A stretch of 64,000 nt of DNA from Halobacillus sp. A5 (GTDB lineage: Bacteria > Bacillota > Bacilli > Bacillales > Halobacillaceae): assembly GCF_024189315.1 (NCBI RefSeq), contig NZ_JAIZEO010000002.1:434001-498000 (forward strand), given 5' to 3'. Positions 52,616 to 61,500 of the stretch are shown here, piece after piece (position 1 is the stretch's first letter; each line of letters begins with the position of its first letter). Under the pieces are notes generated by a model. The model saw nothing but the letters and a program-made list of their open reading frames with translations, had not been told where the DNA came from and searched no databases. The translations under genes and the position numbers were made by a program.

Positions 52616-52999
52616 TTAGTGTGAGAGGGTAAGCATTTCTTCAACAAGTGTATCACAGCCTGCAGAACTCTCAGAATATTTACCGTTTACGAAAATCGCA
52701 TTGTACTTTATCTGGCGTGTTACGTTATTAAAAGCGTGGAGGAACGTAATATGTCCTTTTCTCCATTGTTTAATAAAGTAGGCCCCGATGATAAGTACGT
52801 TTCTTGGGTCGAGGTAAGTGATTTGAATTTGGTCCCCAAACTTAGTGCTGAGGTATTGATAAAGCTCGCCCAGCTGTATGCGGTCCTTTTCGTGATGTTT
52901 GAATTCATCTCTCATTTCTATAAACCCTTCACCGCAGACACCCCCGCAGCAGCCCATTCCAATTTCTTTCTCAGCTCTGAGTATCATTATTTCGACCAT
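52616..52999 (-). CDS. ArsD-like small thioredoxin-fold protein with CC-x3-C motif
   Basis: 127 residues. Near the N-terminus it has MGCCGGVCGEGF (from residue 15), very like the metal-binding CC-x4-C segment of the ArsD arsenic chaperone. A later FVNGKYSESSAGCDTLVEEML resembles the end of a thioredoxin-like fold (shown in part; one more Cys). ArsD hands arsenite to ArsA; here an ArsA-like ATPase is two genes away. No arsR, arsB or arsC is present, so the ligand may be another thiophilic ion or a thiol group. ATG 52999 has AAAGGAGA 6 nt upstream. Not a recognised named family member; similarity is by motif and context. Confidence 0.7.
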   Translation of the reverse strand: MVEIMILRAEKEIGMGCCGGVCGEGFIEMRDEFKHHEKDRIQLGELYQYLSTKFGDQIQITYLDPRNVLIIGAYFIKQWRKGHITFLHAFNNVTRQIKYNAIFVNGKYSESSAGCDTLVEEMLTLSH

Positions 53000-53035
53000 A
53001 ATAAGTCTCCTTTCTTATGGTGGGACCGGGTAAAC

Positions 53036-53068
53036 AGAGAAAGCCGCACATGCAATGCGCGACTCTCT
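53036..53068 (-). terminator. Hairpin between cstA and the ArsD-like gene
   Basis: In the minus-strand RNA about 14 pairs (three G-U) form from AGAGAGUCGCGCAU to AUGUGCGGCUUUCUCU around a UGC loop. The following GTTTACC is a poor T tract. It may partly terminate cstA transcripts, or process the RNA, while letting some polymerase through to the downstream module. Confidence 0.55.
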
Positions 53069-53134
53069 TTGTCAACAATAATGTTCATATTCTCTGATGG
53101 AGGGGCCCCCCTCTTTTTAAGCTTGAATAATTAG

Positions 53135-54871
53135 TTAAGCACTTTTAGAAATACGGTCTTTATTACTGTTCATTAAGGCAGAAGCTGCCGTGAACATAAT
53201 CCACAGGGCGAAGACGAAAATAATCGCTCCGAATATGAAGAGCAGCCAGTCACTCTGCCCGGCCCAAGGCGCCCATTGGGTCATGACCTGCAGGAACATT
53301 GCATACAGAGTCATGAACATTAGGAAGGCCATTGGAATAACAGCCGGCCAATAATTACGGCCCTGACGCTTCAGCCAAATGGCGATCAGCAGTAAACTGA
53401 TCCCTGCCAGAAGCTGATTTGATGTCCCAAACAACGGCCACAACAGATATCCGCCTGAACCAAACCCATTTGGTCCTTGAGGAATAAGTGTTAAAGCCGC
53501 ACTTGACAAAACTGCAGTAGTAGTAGCAACGTGAGTTTTTGTTAATGGTGTTACATTGTATTCTGTACCAAGCTCGGCGATAATATAACGCATGAGACGT
53601 ACAGAGGAATCAAGTGTTGTGGCAGCAAAGCTTACAACAATGACAGATACAATGGTTGAGGCTACAGATGCAGGAATTCCTAAACCAGATGCCAGCGCTG
53701 CTGCACCTTGAATAAATACACCAAGCCCTTCCCCGTTTGCGGCTGTAAACCCACTGTAGGTGGCCGAGAATTCAGCTGTACTTGGGAAGAAAGTGATTAC
53801 AGCAATAATCGCAATTAGTGCCAAAGCACCTTCTCCTACTGCACCTAAATAACCGACAAACCGGGCATCGGTTTCTTTATCGAGCTGCTTTGAGGAAGTT
53901 CCGGATGAAACTAACCCGTGGAATCCTGAAATCGCTCCACATGCAATCGTAATGAATAGCAGCGGGAACCATGAAGTATCAGCTGAACTATTGTTTACCG
54001 GAGCTGTAATCTCAGGATTTGTGAATAGAAGCCCTAAATAAAGTAAACCGAGCCCTACGATTAACTGGTGTGAATTAATATAGTCACGGGGCTGCAGCAG
54101 CTTCCAAACGGGCAGTGTAGAAGCGATATACACATAAACCATCAATATAATGATCCATACAAAGAACGCCATGGCGGTTGCATCTAATCCAAGGATCGGT
54201 GCTGCATTATCGCCTCCGAAATAGCTCACCAAATCAATCTGCAGTGCCGGCACATAGCTTGCGATAATCGCTGCAGCATACATGACCGCAAGTGCAACAA
54301 GTGAAGGAAGCAGCATGCTCTTCTTACGTTTGTACACAATATAACCAATCCAGATCGCAAGCGGGATTTGGATAAATACGGAAATAACACTTGCCGGGAA
54401 TGAAATAAATAAGTTTGCAATAACCCAGGCAAATACGGCGTTTACCATGAGGACAAGCAGTAGGATAATAAATAGGAATAATACCTTTGCTCGTTGACCA
54501 ATGAGCTTGTTGGCTAAGGTGCCAACAGATTGTCCCTTGTTACGCACGGAAAGCACAAGTGTCCCAAAATCATGTACACCAGCTGCAAAAACCGTACCCA
54601 GTAATACCCACAGCAGTGCAGGCAGCCATCCCCAGTAAACAGCGATCGCAGGACCTACAATAGGAGCCGCCCCGGCCACTGAGGTAAAATGGTGTCCCCA
54701 TAAGACAAATTTGTTGGTAGGGACGAAGTCTACACCATCCTTATATTGGTGGGCAGGAGTTGTGTAGTTCGGATCTAATCGATAAATCTTTTCTGCAATA
54801 AATTTAGAGTAATACTTATAGCCTAGTATAAAAATAATACCTCCAGCTACAGCCAGCCAGATTGCACTCAT
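53135..54871 (-). CDS. cstA: CstA-family carbon-starvation transporter
   Basis: 578 residues, about 16-18 membrane helices. Conserved family stretches include ILGYKYYSKFIAEKIYRLDP, FVLWGHHFTSVAGAAPIVGPA, GVHDFG, SGFHGLVSSGTSSKQ and FAATTLDSSVRLMRY (long ones shown in part). E. coli CstA/BtsT import pyruvate and some peptides during starvation. The length matches the shorter Gram-positive form. It is preceded by a sigma-A promoter with a perfect cre box (54913-54964). The next genes on the strand are the CC-motif module, which may supply its accessory protein. Confidence 0.94.
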   Translation of the reverse strand: MSAIWLAVAGGIIFILGYKYYSKFIAEKIYRLDPNYTTPAHQYKDGVDFVPTNKFVLWGHHFTSVAGAAPIVGPAIAVYWGWLPALLWVLLGTVFAAGVHDFGTLVLSVRNKGQSVGTLANKLIGQRAKVLFLFIILLLVLMVNAVFAWVIANLFISFPASVISVFIQIPLAIWIGYIVYKRKKSMLLPSLVALAVMYAAAIIASYVPALQIDLVSYFGGDNAAPILGLDATAMAFFVWIIILMVYVYIASTLPVWKLLQPRDYINSHQLIVGLGLLYLGLLFTNPEITAPVNNSSADTSWFPLLFITIACGAISGFHGLVSSGTSSKQLDKETDARFVGYLGAVGEGALALIAIIAVITFFPSTAEFSATYSGFTAANGEGLGVFIQGAAALASGLGIPASVASTIVSVIVVSFAATTLDSSVRLMRYIIAELGTEYNVTPLTKTHVATTTAVLSSAALTLIPQGPNGFGSGGYLLWPLFGTSNQLLAGISLLLIAIWLKRQGRNYWPAVIPMAFLMFMTLYAMFLQVMTQWAPWAGQSDWLLFIFGAIIFVFALWIMFTAASALMNSNKDRISKSA

Positions 54872-54912
54872 CTTAACCCCTCCTTAAGTGAATAGAGATG
54901 TAAGCTTCTTCT

Positions 54913-54964
54913 TGTATACGCTTACATATGGTTCATTATACTATGTTATTTAAAATACTTTCAA
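54913..54964 (-). promoter_or_regulatory. cstA promoter with CcpA cre box
   Basis: On the minus strand a -35 TTGAAA (54964-54959) and -10 TATAAT (54940-54935) are 18 nt apart, and TGTAAGCGTATACA (54926-54913) matches the cre consensus throughout. The operator lies just downstream of the -10, so CcpA should repress cstA when preferred sugars are present. Confidence 0.85.
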
Positions 54965-55113
54965 TGAATTTTACAGATTTATCAAAATATTAGATACATT
55001 TCAGTGATAATTTAGTGGAATTGGATGTAATAGGAAAAAAGATCTAGCGTGAAAAATAAGTGCAGGATCGCTATAATAGTATGCGGTACTAATATAAAGT
55101 GAAGGTGTTTACC

Positions 55114-55716
55114 ATGATCGCCATTATTGATAACTATGATTCATTTACGTATAACTTAGTTCAATACTTTAAACAGATGGACGAGAATGTTGTTGTGTTT
55201 CGTAACGATGAAGTTACGTTAGCTCAGCTGATCGTGCAAAAACCTGCTTTGCTTGTTCTTTCGCCAGGTCCTGGTCACCCGGGCGAAACGGGGATCTGCA
55301 GAAAAGCCCTTGAGCATTTTGCCGGATCAGTTCCTATATTGGGAGTCTGCCTCGGGCATCAATTAATCGTCGAATATTTTGGAGGACGGACTGATGAAGG
55401 GGAGCAGCCAATGCATGGCAAGGTTACGACGATTACACATGACGGAAGAAGTTTCTTTCAAGGCCTTCCCACGCCGATTAAAGTCACCCGCTATCATTCT
55501 CTTCACACTCCAATAGAAGATATGCCGATTTGTCTGGAAATCAGTGCACTGTCGGAAGACTGTGTTGTAATGGCAGTTAGGCATCACTCTCTTCCTATTG
55601 AAGGAATTCAATTTCACCCTGAGGCAATTTTGACAGAGCGGGGGTTTGATATGCTTAAGAATGTATATACCAATGCGGTGAAGTTTTTGAGGGAGAAGAA
55701 GGGGAGCAAAGTATGA
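55114..55716 (+). CDS. pabA: Aminodeoxychorismate synthase glutaminase subunit (PabA/TrpG)
   Basis: 200 residues, class-I glutamine amidotransferase. Seen are DNYDSFTYNLVQYF at the start, VLSPGPGHPGE, the nucleophile cysteine in GVCLGHQLI and the His/Glu pair in QFHPEAIL. It feeds ammonia to PabB to make 4-amino-4-deoxychorismate for folate; in Bacillus it may also serve anthranilate synthase. ATG 55114 with AAGTGAAGGTG is used instead of an in-frame start 15 bp earlier. It overlaps pabB by 4 bp. A candidate -10 TATAAT lies at 55072-55077. Confidence 0.94.
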   Translation: MIAIIDNYDSFTYNLVQYFKQMDENVVVFRNDEVTLAQLIVQKPALLVLSPGPGHPGETGICRKALEHFAGSVPILGVCLGHQLIVEYFGGRTDEGEQPMHGKVTTITHDGRSFFQGLPTPIKVTRYHSLHTPIEDMPICLEISALSEDCVVMAVRHHSLPIEGIQFHPEAILTERGFDMLKNVYTNAVKFLREKKGSKV

Positions 55717-57449
55717 GCGGTATACATTTAGTTTTTGAATTTGAAGACAGCAATGGGAAGATCGATCCTAAGCAGTTTTCTGATCCTGTTTTTGTTATAG
55801 AAGCTTACAGGATCGAAGAAGTCGAGGCAGCATTTACTAAAGCAGAACAGGCTTTGAGGGAGGGCTGTTATGTTGCGGGTTCTATTTCATATGAAGCCGC
55901 CCCTGCATTCGACTCCTCTTATAAAGTGAGCCGGGGGGCTGAGTGGCCCTTGGTCTGGTTTGGAGTATTTGAAGCACCAGTAACTGAAGAACCGTCTTTC
56001 AGTGAAGATGCCTATTACACTTCAAACTGGGAAATGGATGGAGATTTCACTGCCTATACTGAAGGTTTGAACAAAATAAAATCAGCCATTAAACTCGGGG
56101 ATACATACCAGGTCAACTACACGACAAAGCTGCGCTGCTTATTTGAGGGTAATGATCTTGCTTTTTATAAGCAGGTGACTAACAATCAAAACTCTGGATA
56201 CAGCGCTTATCTGAACTATGGAGAAGGGCGTAGAGTCGTATCTGCTTCTCCGGAATTATTTTTTCGTAAAGAAGGAAAGAGATTTAAAACAAAACCAATG
56301 AAAGGAACAGCCCGGCGAGGGCGCACATTTGAAGAGGACGAAAAACAAAAAAATGCTCTATTACAATCTGAGAAAGAAAAAGCTGAGAATGTCATGATTG
56401 TAGATTTACTGAGAAATGATATGGGTAAAATAGCAGCTTCAGGGTCAGTGAACGTGACCCGCTTGTTTGAAATAGAAACTTATCCTACTGTGCACCAAAT
56501 GACTTCAACCATTGAAGCAGAGCTGGAAAAGGAAACTTCATTGTGGGAGATTTTCAGTGCTTTGTTTCCATGCGGTTCAATTACAGGTGCGCCTAAAGTC
56601 AGAACAATGGAGTACATTGCTGACATAGAGCGATCACCCAGGGAAATCTACTGCGGGGCTATTGGATTTATGACTCCCCAAGGGGATGCCGTATTTAACG
56701 TTCCGATTAGAACCATTATGCTCGAAGGTAATAAAGCCGTCTACGGCACAGGTGGAGGCGTCACCTGGGATTCCACATCGGCAAAAGAATATGAAGAAAT
56801 TAAAGCGAAAGCTCAGCTTTTATTTGAAAAAAGACCTGAGTTTCAATTGCTGGAATCAATGAAATTGGAAAATGGGGAATGGCCGCTCCTTCCTTATCAT
56901 ATCAACCGTATTAGGAAGTCTGCCCGGTATTTTAACTTCCAGTTCGATGATAAACAGGTTTACGGGCAGCTGGAAAAATGGAAAAAACAACACCAGGAGG
57001 GATCATATAAAGTGAGATTGCTGGTGAATGAGAACGGTACAGTGAGCGGCGGAGCAGACAGAATCCCCCACTCTCCAACCCGGGTAACTTGTGCGTTAGC
57101 CAAGGAGCCAATCGATGATAAGGATCCTTTTCTATATCATAAAACAACCCATCGTTCTGTTTATGATGTTCATAAGCAGGAGGGGGTTTTCTCGGTTTTG
57201 CTGTGGAATGCTGAGGAAGAGTTGACCGAATTTACAATAGCGAATCTAGTGGTTAAGAAAGAAGGCGAGTACTGGACGCCAAAAGTAAGTTCAGGTTTAT
57301 TGGCAGGAACATTACGAGGGAAGCTGCTTGAACAAGGTAAGATTAAAGAAAGAACGATTTATAAAAATGAACTGGACACGTGTGAAGAAATATGGATGAT
57401 TAATGGTGTCCGCGGTTGGATTCAGGTAGATTTAACTGAGGAGGCATAA
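55713..57449 (+). CDS. pabB: PabB-PabC fusion: aminodeoxychorismate synthase component I and lyase
   Basis: 578 residues. Residues about 1-375 are the chorismate-binding domain (KPMKGTARRG with the catalytic Lys, LLRNDMGKIAASGSV, GSITGAPKVRTMEYI, and YGTGGGVTWDST). Residues about 380-578 are a class-IV PLP fold like PabC, including PLLPYHINRIRKSA, HKTTHR and SGLLAGTLRGKLLE. The fused protein makes 4-amino-4-deoxychorismate and may then split it to p-aminobenzoate. It overlaps pabA (ATGA) and is followed 3 bp later by the DCC-protein gene. Other folate genes are absent here. Confidence 0.93.
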   Translation: MSGIHLVFEFEDSNGKIDPKQFSDPVFVIEAYRIEEVEAAFTKAEQALREGCYVAGSISYEAAPAFDSSYKVSRGAEWPLVWFGVFEAPVTEEPSFSEDAYYTSNWEMDGDFTAYTEGLNKIKSAIKLGDTYQVNYTTKLRCLFEGNDLAFYKQVTNNQNSGYSAYLNYGEGRRVVSASPELFFRKEGKRFKTKPMKGTARRGRTFEEDEKQKNALLQSEKEKAENVMIVDLLRNDMGKIAASGSVNVTRLFEIETYPTVHQMTSTIEAELEKETSLWEIFSALFPCGSITGAPKVRTMEYIADIERSPREIYCGAIGFMTPQGDAVFNVPIRTIMLEGNKAVYGTGGGVTWDSTSAKEYEEIKAKAQLLFEKRPEFQLLESMKLENGEWPLLPYHINRIRKSARYFNFQFDDKQVYGQLEKWKKQHQEGSYKVRLLVNENGTVSGGADRIPHSPTRVTCALAKEPIDDKDPFLYHKTTHRSVYDVHKQEGVFSVLLWNAEEELTEFTIANLVVKKEGEYWTPKVSSGLLAGTLRGKLLEQGKIKERTIYKNELDTCEEIWMINGVRGWIQVDLTEEA

Positions 57450-57452
57450 ACG

Positions 57453-57824
57453 ATGAAACATATTGTATTTTACGATGCTCAGTGCCCGTTCTGCTATCAT
57501 GTAAAAAAGTCAGTTAAGCGATTTGATTGGAATAACCGGATGAAATGGGTTTCTGTACAGGAAGTAAAGGAAAATGGTGAATACCCTTATTTAGAGGGAA
57601 AGCCGATTCTTGAAGAAATTCACCTTCTTACAAAAGAAGGGAGGGTGCTTGAAGGTTTTAAATCAATTCGATTTATTTTACTGCAGCTTCCTGTTTTCTC
57701 GTTATTAGCTCTTTATTTGTATCTGCCAGGTATGGAAATGATGGGTGCCCGTTTTTACAAATGGTTCTCAGCCAGACGCTACCAATGGTTTGGTCAATAT
57801 GAAAAACCGAGATTGGATTCATAA
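57453..57824 (+). CDS. DCC-family (DUF393) thiol-disulfide oxidoreductase-like protein
   Basis: 123 residues. The defining N-terminal motif FYDAQCPFC has the Cys-x-x-Cys pair (family name from DxxCxxC), followed by VKRFDWNNRMKWV and a C-terminal hydrophobic region (LLQLPVFSLLALYLYLPG). Redox activity is presumed from the motif; the substrate is unknown. The gene begins 3 bp after pabBC, so it is co-transcribed although no role in folate synthesis is known. Confidence 0.85.
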   Translation: MKHIVFYDAQCPFCYHVKKSVKRFDWNNRMKWVSVQEVKENGEYPYLEGKPILEEIHLLTKEGRVLEGFKSIRFILLQLPVFSLLALYLYLPGMEMMGARFYKWFSARRYQWFGQYEKPRLDS

Positions 57825-57891
57825 AACTTTTTACAAATTGGGTAAAAAATACTTATAATAAATAAAAAAGAATGAAGGAGCTTCTTTACGG

Positions 57892-58734
57892 ATGAAAGAA
57901 GAGTTGAATTACATCGGTAATCGTATTATTAACCATAAGCATGAGCTTGCCAAAGAGATCGAAAACTATGAGAAAGGATCTTATGTGCAAAAGATTCAGC
58001 ATTCCGATTTAAGCAGGGAGCAGATTCTTGCATGGAGGGCTCGTTTGTTCCAGTTTCTTGGGGAATCACTTATTGAGGAATACCAAGAAGTAGAAGAAAA
58101 GGTTGTTGCGTGGGCCAACTCAATTGGAGAAGAAGCCGTAGATAAGCAAATTCCGCTTAATGAAACGATAGCGATTATGGGTTTCTACAGGTCGGTGATC
58201 TGGAATACTTTTGATCGGGAGCTTCAGGAGAATCAGTTTGCAGCCATTACGGTGCTAGATGTGAATAAATTCATAAACCCACTGCTGGATAAAGTGATTT
58301 TTCAATTTAGTCAAATCTATATTAAGCATAACAATGAAGTTTATGAAAAAGCTCAGGATAAACTCAATCAGCTGTCTGTCCCGGTAGTCCCGATTGCGGA
58401 TCGTGTAGCCGTTCTGCCTGTAATTGGGGAGATTGATCCGGACCGTGCACAGCTAATTATGGAAAAATCATTAGAGAAAAGCGCACAATATCAGCTTCAG
58501 TACTTACTGATTGATATTTCAGGTGTGCCGGAAATTGATACAACAGTAGCTCACTTTATCTTCCAGGTCAGTCATTCCTTAGAATTAGTAGGGGTAGATA
58601 CGACTTTGACTGGTATTCGTCCTGAAATTGCACGATCTGTTGTGGAAAAAGGTGTGAATTTCAGTCAGGTGAAAACGAGAGCAAATTTAAAACAAGCATT
58701 AAACGAAATAGGAATTAGTCTGGAGAAAGCGTAG
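57892..58734 (+). CDS. RsbR-like stressosome protein (STAS domain)
   Basis: 280 residues. The N-terminal half (about 1-150) has the RsbR sensor-type helical (globin-like) pattern. The C-terminal half (about 160-275) is a STAS domain, VAVLPVIGEIDPDRAQLIMEK and DISGVPEIDTTVAHFIF with Thr residues at the site phosphorylated by RsbT in RsbRA/B/C/D. It should be part of the stressosome that controls sigma-B. The rest of the sigma-B operon is not here, as is usual for RsbR paralogues. AGGAGCTTC precedes ATG 57892; its last codons form part of a terminator. Confidence 0.9.
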   Translation: MKEELNYIGNRIINHKHELAKEIENYEKGSYVQKIQHSDLSREQILAWRARLFQFLGESLIEEYQEVEEKVVAWANSIGEEAVDKQIPLNETIAIMGFYRSVIWNTFDRELQENQFAAITVLDVNKFINPLLDKVIFQFSQIYIKHNNEVYEKAQDKLNQLSVPVVPIADRVAVLPVIGEIDPDRAQLIMEKSLEKSAQYQLQYLLIDISGVPEIDTTVAHFIFQVSHSLELVGVDTTLTGIRPEIARSVVEKGVNFSQVKTRANLKQALNEIGISLEKA

Positions 58735-58756
58735 GGGACAAGCCCCTGCGCTTTTT
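58728..58756 (+). terminator. Terminator overlapping the rsbR-like stop codon
   Basis: AGCGTAGGGG (58728-58737) pairs with CCCCTGCGCT (58743-58752), followed by TTTT. The left arm contains the stop codon TAG of the RsbR-like gene. Confidence 0.85.
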
Positions 58757-58758
58757 AT

Positions 58759-59760
58759 CTATTCTATTTCTGCTGTTTTAACGAGTTGTTTACCCAGGTT
58801 TTCTCCTTTAAAGAGCCCGAAGAATGCATCAGGAATATTCTCAAAACCTTCTACGATGTTTTCTTCATAAGTGAGGCTTCCCTCTTTCACCCATTTTGAT
58901 AAATGCTGAAAGCCTTCGCTGAAGCGATCCTGGTAATCGCCTACTGTAAAGCCTTTAATCAGTGCGCTGGATTTAATTAGCTGCATGTGGATTCTAGGTC
59001 CCTTGTCATCTGGTGTATTGTAGGAGGAAATAGCTCCACATTGGACAATACGAGCGAACTTATTAAGCAGTGGATAAACCGTGTCGGAAATATCGCCGCC
59101 TACATTATCAAAATATATATCTACTCCATCTGGGCAGGCTGTTTGTAAAGCGTCAGCCACATTTTCTTTTTTGTAGTCGATTACAGCATCAACTCCGAGC
59201 TTGTCCTTAAGGTAGCTTGTTTTTTGTTCTGATCCTGCAATCCCGATAACACGGCAGCCGTAAATTTTTCCGATTTGTACAACAGCAGAACCTACAGCAC
59301 CTGCTGCACCTGAGACAACCAGGGTTTCACCTTCTTTAGGAGCTCCGATATCAAGGAGACCGAAGTAGGCGGTTAAACCAGGCATCCCGAGAATACCTAA
59401 GGAAGTCGTCACAGACCCGAGGGAAGGGTCTACTTTTCTTAAGGCTGTTCCATCTGCTGTGGAATATTCTTTCCATTCTAATGCACCCGTTACGATGTCA
59501 CCTATTTCAAATTGACTTGTACGTGATTCTACAACTTGAGCGATGGCGCCTCCTGAAATAGGTTCATTTAATTGAAAAGGTTCAATGTAAGATTTTGCAT
59601 CGTTCATACGGCCTCTCATATAAGGATCCACTGATACGTATAAAGTTTTCAGCAGTACGTCACCTTCATTGGGGGCTGGAGCAGGCTGTTCTATTATATT
59701 TAAATGCTCGTGCGTAGGTGCAGCTTCTGGTCTTTTCACTAAATGAATTTCGCGGTTCAC
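58759..59760 (-). CDS. NADP-dependent oxidoreductase (CurA/YfmJ-like, MDR superfamily)
   Basis: About 333 residues. Family segments are VSVDPYMRGRM, GQ-type substrate loop ISGGAIAQVVES, LGMPGLTAYFGLLDIG, the cofactor motif VVSGAAGAVGSAVVQIGK and YFDNVGG. This is the zinc-free leukotriene/curcumin-reductase group, which reduces C=C bonds of enals and enones with NADPH. GTG 59760 is chosen: GGAG lies 9 nt before it. The same frame runs on to 59964 but that part overlaps the divergent gene and is not protein-like. Single gene. Confidence 0.9.
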   Translation of the reverse strand: MNREIHLVKRPEAAPTHEHLNIIEQPAPAPNEGDVLLKTLYVSVDPYMRGRMNDAKSYIEPFQLNEPISGGAIAQVVESRTSQFEIGDIVTGALEWKEYSTADGTALRKVDPSLGSVTTSLGILGMPGLTAYFGLLDIGAPKEGETLVVSGAAGAVGSAVVQIGKIYGCRVIGIAGSEQKTSYLKDKLGVDAVIDYKKENVADALQTACPDGVDIYFDNVGGDISDTVYPLLNKFARIVQCGAISSYNTPDDKGPRIHMQLIKSSALIKGFTVGDYQDRFSEGFQHLSKWVKEGSLTYEENIVEGFENIPDAFFGLFKGENLGKQLVKTAEIE

Positions 59761-59881
59761 TTCTTTCCACTCCTTTTTAATTGGGTTGCTTATTATTGTA
59801 ACGGCATGACACGGAGTCATAAAATAATCAGCTTCTATAGAATACTGTCCGTGGTAGAGTAGGAGAAAAGGAGGCAGGCAT

Positions 59882-60580
59882 GTGAGCTCTAAAGTGAAGT
59901 TAATCGAAGGGGAGAATTTTATCATGGTAGAGGAAGCGGGAGAGGAGGAGGTTATAAACCTCATGACACATTTGGAGGCTGAATACTCTGAGGTGGAACA
60001 CTTCTCGATATTGTTAAATGAGAAAAGAACCCTTCTAGCAGGCTCGGAATTAAAAGCAAATGGCTATGTGCAGGAGGACACTATCATCTATGTTCATAAA
60101 ACTCTCGCGGAGCATACAGAAGATGGATCATCAATTGAAGTAAGACTACAGTCGGAATCTTTTTTCCGGGACGTATGGGAGAAGACGATGACGGACTCTT
60201 TAAATGCCCCATCCAAGCTGAATATGGAAGAACAAATGAGAGGGTTGAAAAAAGAGATCGGAGCCCCTTATTTACAGTCGTGCTTGACCGCCTATGAAAA
60301 TGAGCAGGCTATAGGAATTATTATGCCTCATATTGAACCGGGCACTAAGGAAGAAGGGCGGCTGTTTTACTTCGGTGTGTTACCGGAGTTTCGCCGGCAG
60401 GGCAGAGGAAGAGAGTTACATCACTTAGCTTTAACGAAGCTTCGTAAGGAATTCGGTGCTTCAGATTATATTGGTGCGACTAGTCATAACAATACTCCAA
60501 TGTTAAGAATATTTGAAGCCAATGGATGTAATCTAAAAGCAAAAAGAAATCTCTTTAAGAAAACCCGGCTGATCAATTAA
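59882..60580 (+). CDS. GNAT-family N-acetyltransferase
   Basis: 232 residues. The N-terminal half (about 1-110) is an unassigned domain. The C-terminal half (about 120-230) is a GNAT domain with FYFGVLPEFRRQGRGRELH and NNTPMLRIFEANG. GTG 59882 has AGGAGGCAGG upstream. It is divergent from the NADP oxidoreductase gene. Acetyl acceptor unknown. Confidence 0.82.
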   Translation: MSSKVKLIEGENFIMVEEAGEEEVINLMTHLEAEYSEVEHFSILLNEKRTLLAGSELKANGYVQEDTIIYVHKTLAEHTEDGSSIEVRLQSESFFRDVWEKTMTDSLNAPSKLNMEEQMRGLKKEIGAPYLQSCLTAYENEQAIGIIMPHIEPGTKEEGRLFYFGVLPEFRRQGRGRELHHLALTKLRKEFGASDYIGATSHNNTPMLRIFEANGCNLKAKRNLFKKTRLIN

Positions 60581-60681
60581 ATACGTACGGATGTATAGCA
60601 ATGTTGGTAAATATTTGGTAAGGTGAAGAAGACGTAAATAAGGAACAGAAAGCTATTATCTAAAAGTCTGGAGAGTGCCCC

Positions 60682-61464
60682 ATGAACTTAAAACAGTTAG
60701 CTGAACAAGCTGCGGACGTTTATAAGGAAAATAAGAAAGTGGAAGCGGTTTATATTGTGGGCTCGGTTTCGAGGGGATGGGAAGACCAGTATTCAGACAT
60801 AGAATTAAACATATGCTGGACAGAGCCGCCGAGCGATGAAGACCGAAAAGTCGTTATAGAGAGAATGAACGGGGTTATAGTTCACTTTAACGATTACGAA
60901 GATGAAGAGTGGTCAGAGGTATATACAGTTAATGGTGTGAAATTTGAAATCAGCAGTTTCTTAACAGAAGAGGTGCTTAAGAGAATCCAGCGTGTGACTA
61001 AAGAGTTTCAAGTTAATATTGAGGATCAGTGTTTAGCTGCTTCCATTCACTATGGAGTCCCTTTACATGGAGAAGAATTATTAGATGGGTTAAAGGCTAA
61101 AGTACTCGTATATCCAGAAGTACTTAGTCAAAATATGGTTGAAGCTCATCTGGACTTAGGGGAAAAGTGGAATCACCGCTATGCTTTAATAGAACGTGAA
61201 GACTGGCTTATGTTATACTCATTACTGACAGAAACCCAGTCAAAAATTATGGGTCTCTTATTTGGACTTAACTGTCTTTATGTGCATCACCCCTCTTATA
61301 AGTGGCAGAAACAGAGCTTAAACTTGATGAATATAAAGCCTGACGACGTAAACAATCGTCTTGATCGAGTATTTCTCTCCAGCCCGGATCAGGGTGTACG
61401 AGAATTAGAATCAGTAATAGAAGAGATCAAACACTTAATTGAAGAAAAGAACAATACTATGTAA
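60682..61464 (+). CDS. Nucleotidyltransferase-fold protein (DUF4037-like)
   Basis: 260 residues. Near the N-terminus lies the polymerase-beta-type nucleotidyltransferase motif, VGSVSRGWEDQYSDIELN (GS, then DxE). A later Glu- and aromatic-rich helical part follows (about 130-260). Members transfer nucleotides to small molecules such as aminoglycosides or act as minimal nucleotidyltransferases. It has a perfect terminator after it. The substrate cannot be named. Confidence 0.8.
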   Translation: MNLKQLAEQAADVYKENKKVEAVYIVGSVSRGWEDQYSDIELNICWTEPPSDEDRKVVIERMNGVIVHFNDYEDEEWSEVYTVNGVKFEISSFLTEEVLKRIQRVTKEFQVNIEDQCLAASIHYGVPLHGEELLDGLKAKVLVYPEVLSQNMVEAHLDLGEKWNHRYALIEREDWLMLYSLLTETQSKIMGLLFGLNCLYVHHPSYKWQKQSLNLMNIKPDDVNNRLDRVFLSSPDQGVRELESVIEEIKHLIEEKNNTM

Positions 61465-61500
61465 AAAGCACTTCGCCGATGAACAGGCGAAGTGCTTTTA
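61464..61500 (+). terminator. Terminator after the nucleotidyltransferase gene
   Basis: AAAAGCACTTCGCC (61464-61477) pairs with GGCGAAGTGCTTTT (61486-61499), a 14-bp perfect stem with T tract. The A-rich left flank could let it work in both directions. Confidence 0.88.

Noticed and set aside
51356-52999. A conventional arsenic resistance operon.
   Set aside because: No regulator, reductase or pump gene, and the ATPase lacks the arsenite-binding cysteines.
52736-53134. A 132-codon plus-strand frame opposite the ArsD-like gene.
   Set aside because: It is antisense to a gene with a good ribosome site and contains no recognisable domain.
59761-59964. An N-terminal extension of the NADP oxidoreductase.
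   Set aside because: It overlaps the divergent acetyltransferase gene, and a GTG with a good ribosome site lies at 59760 where family similarity begins.
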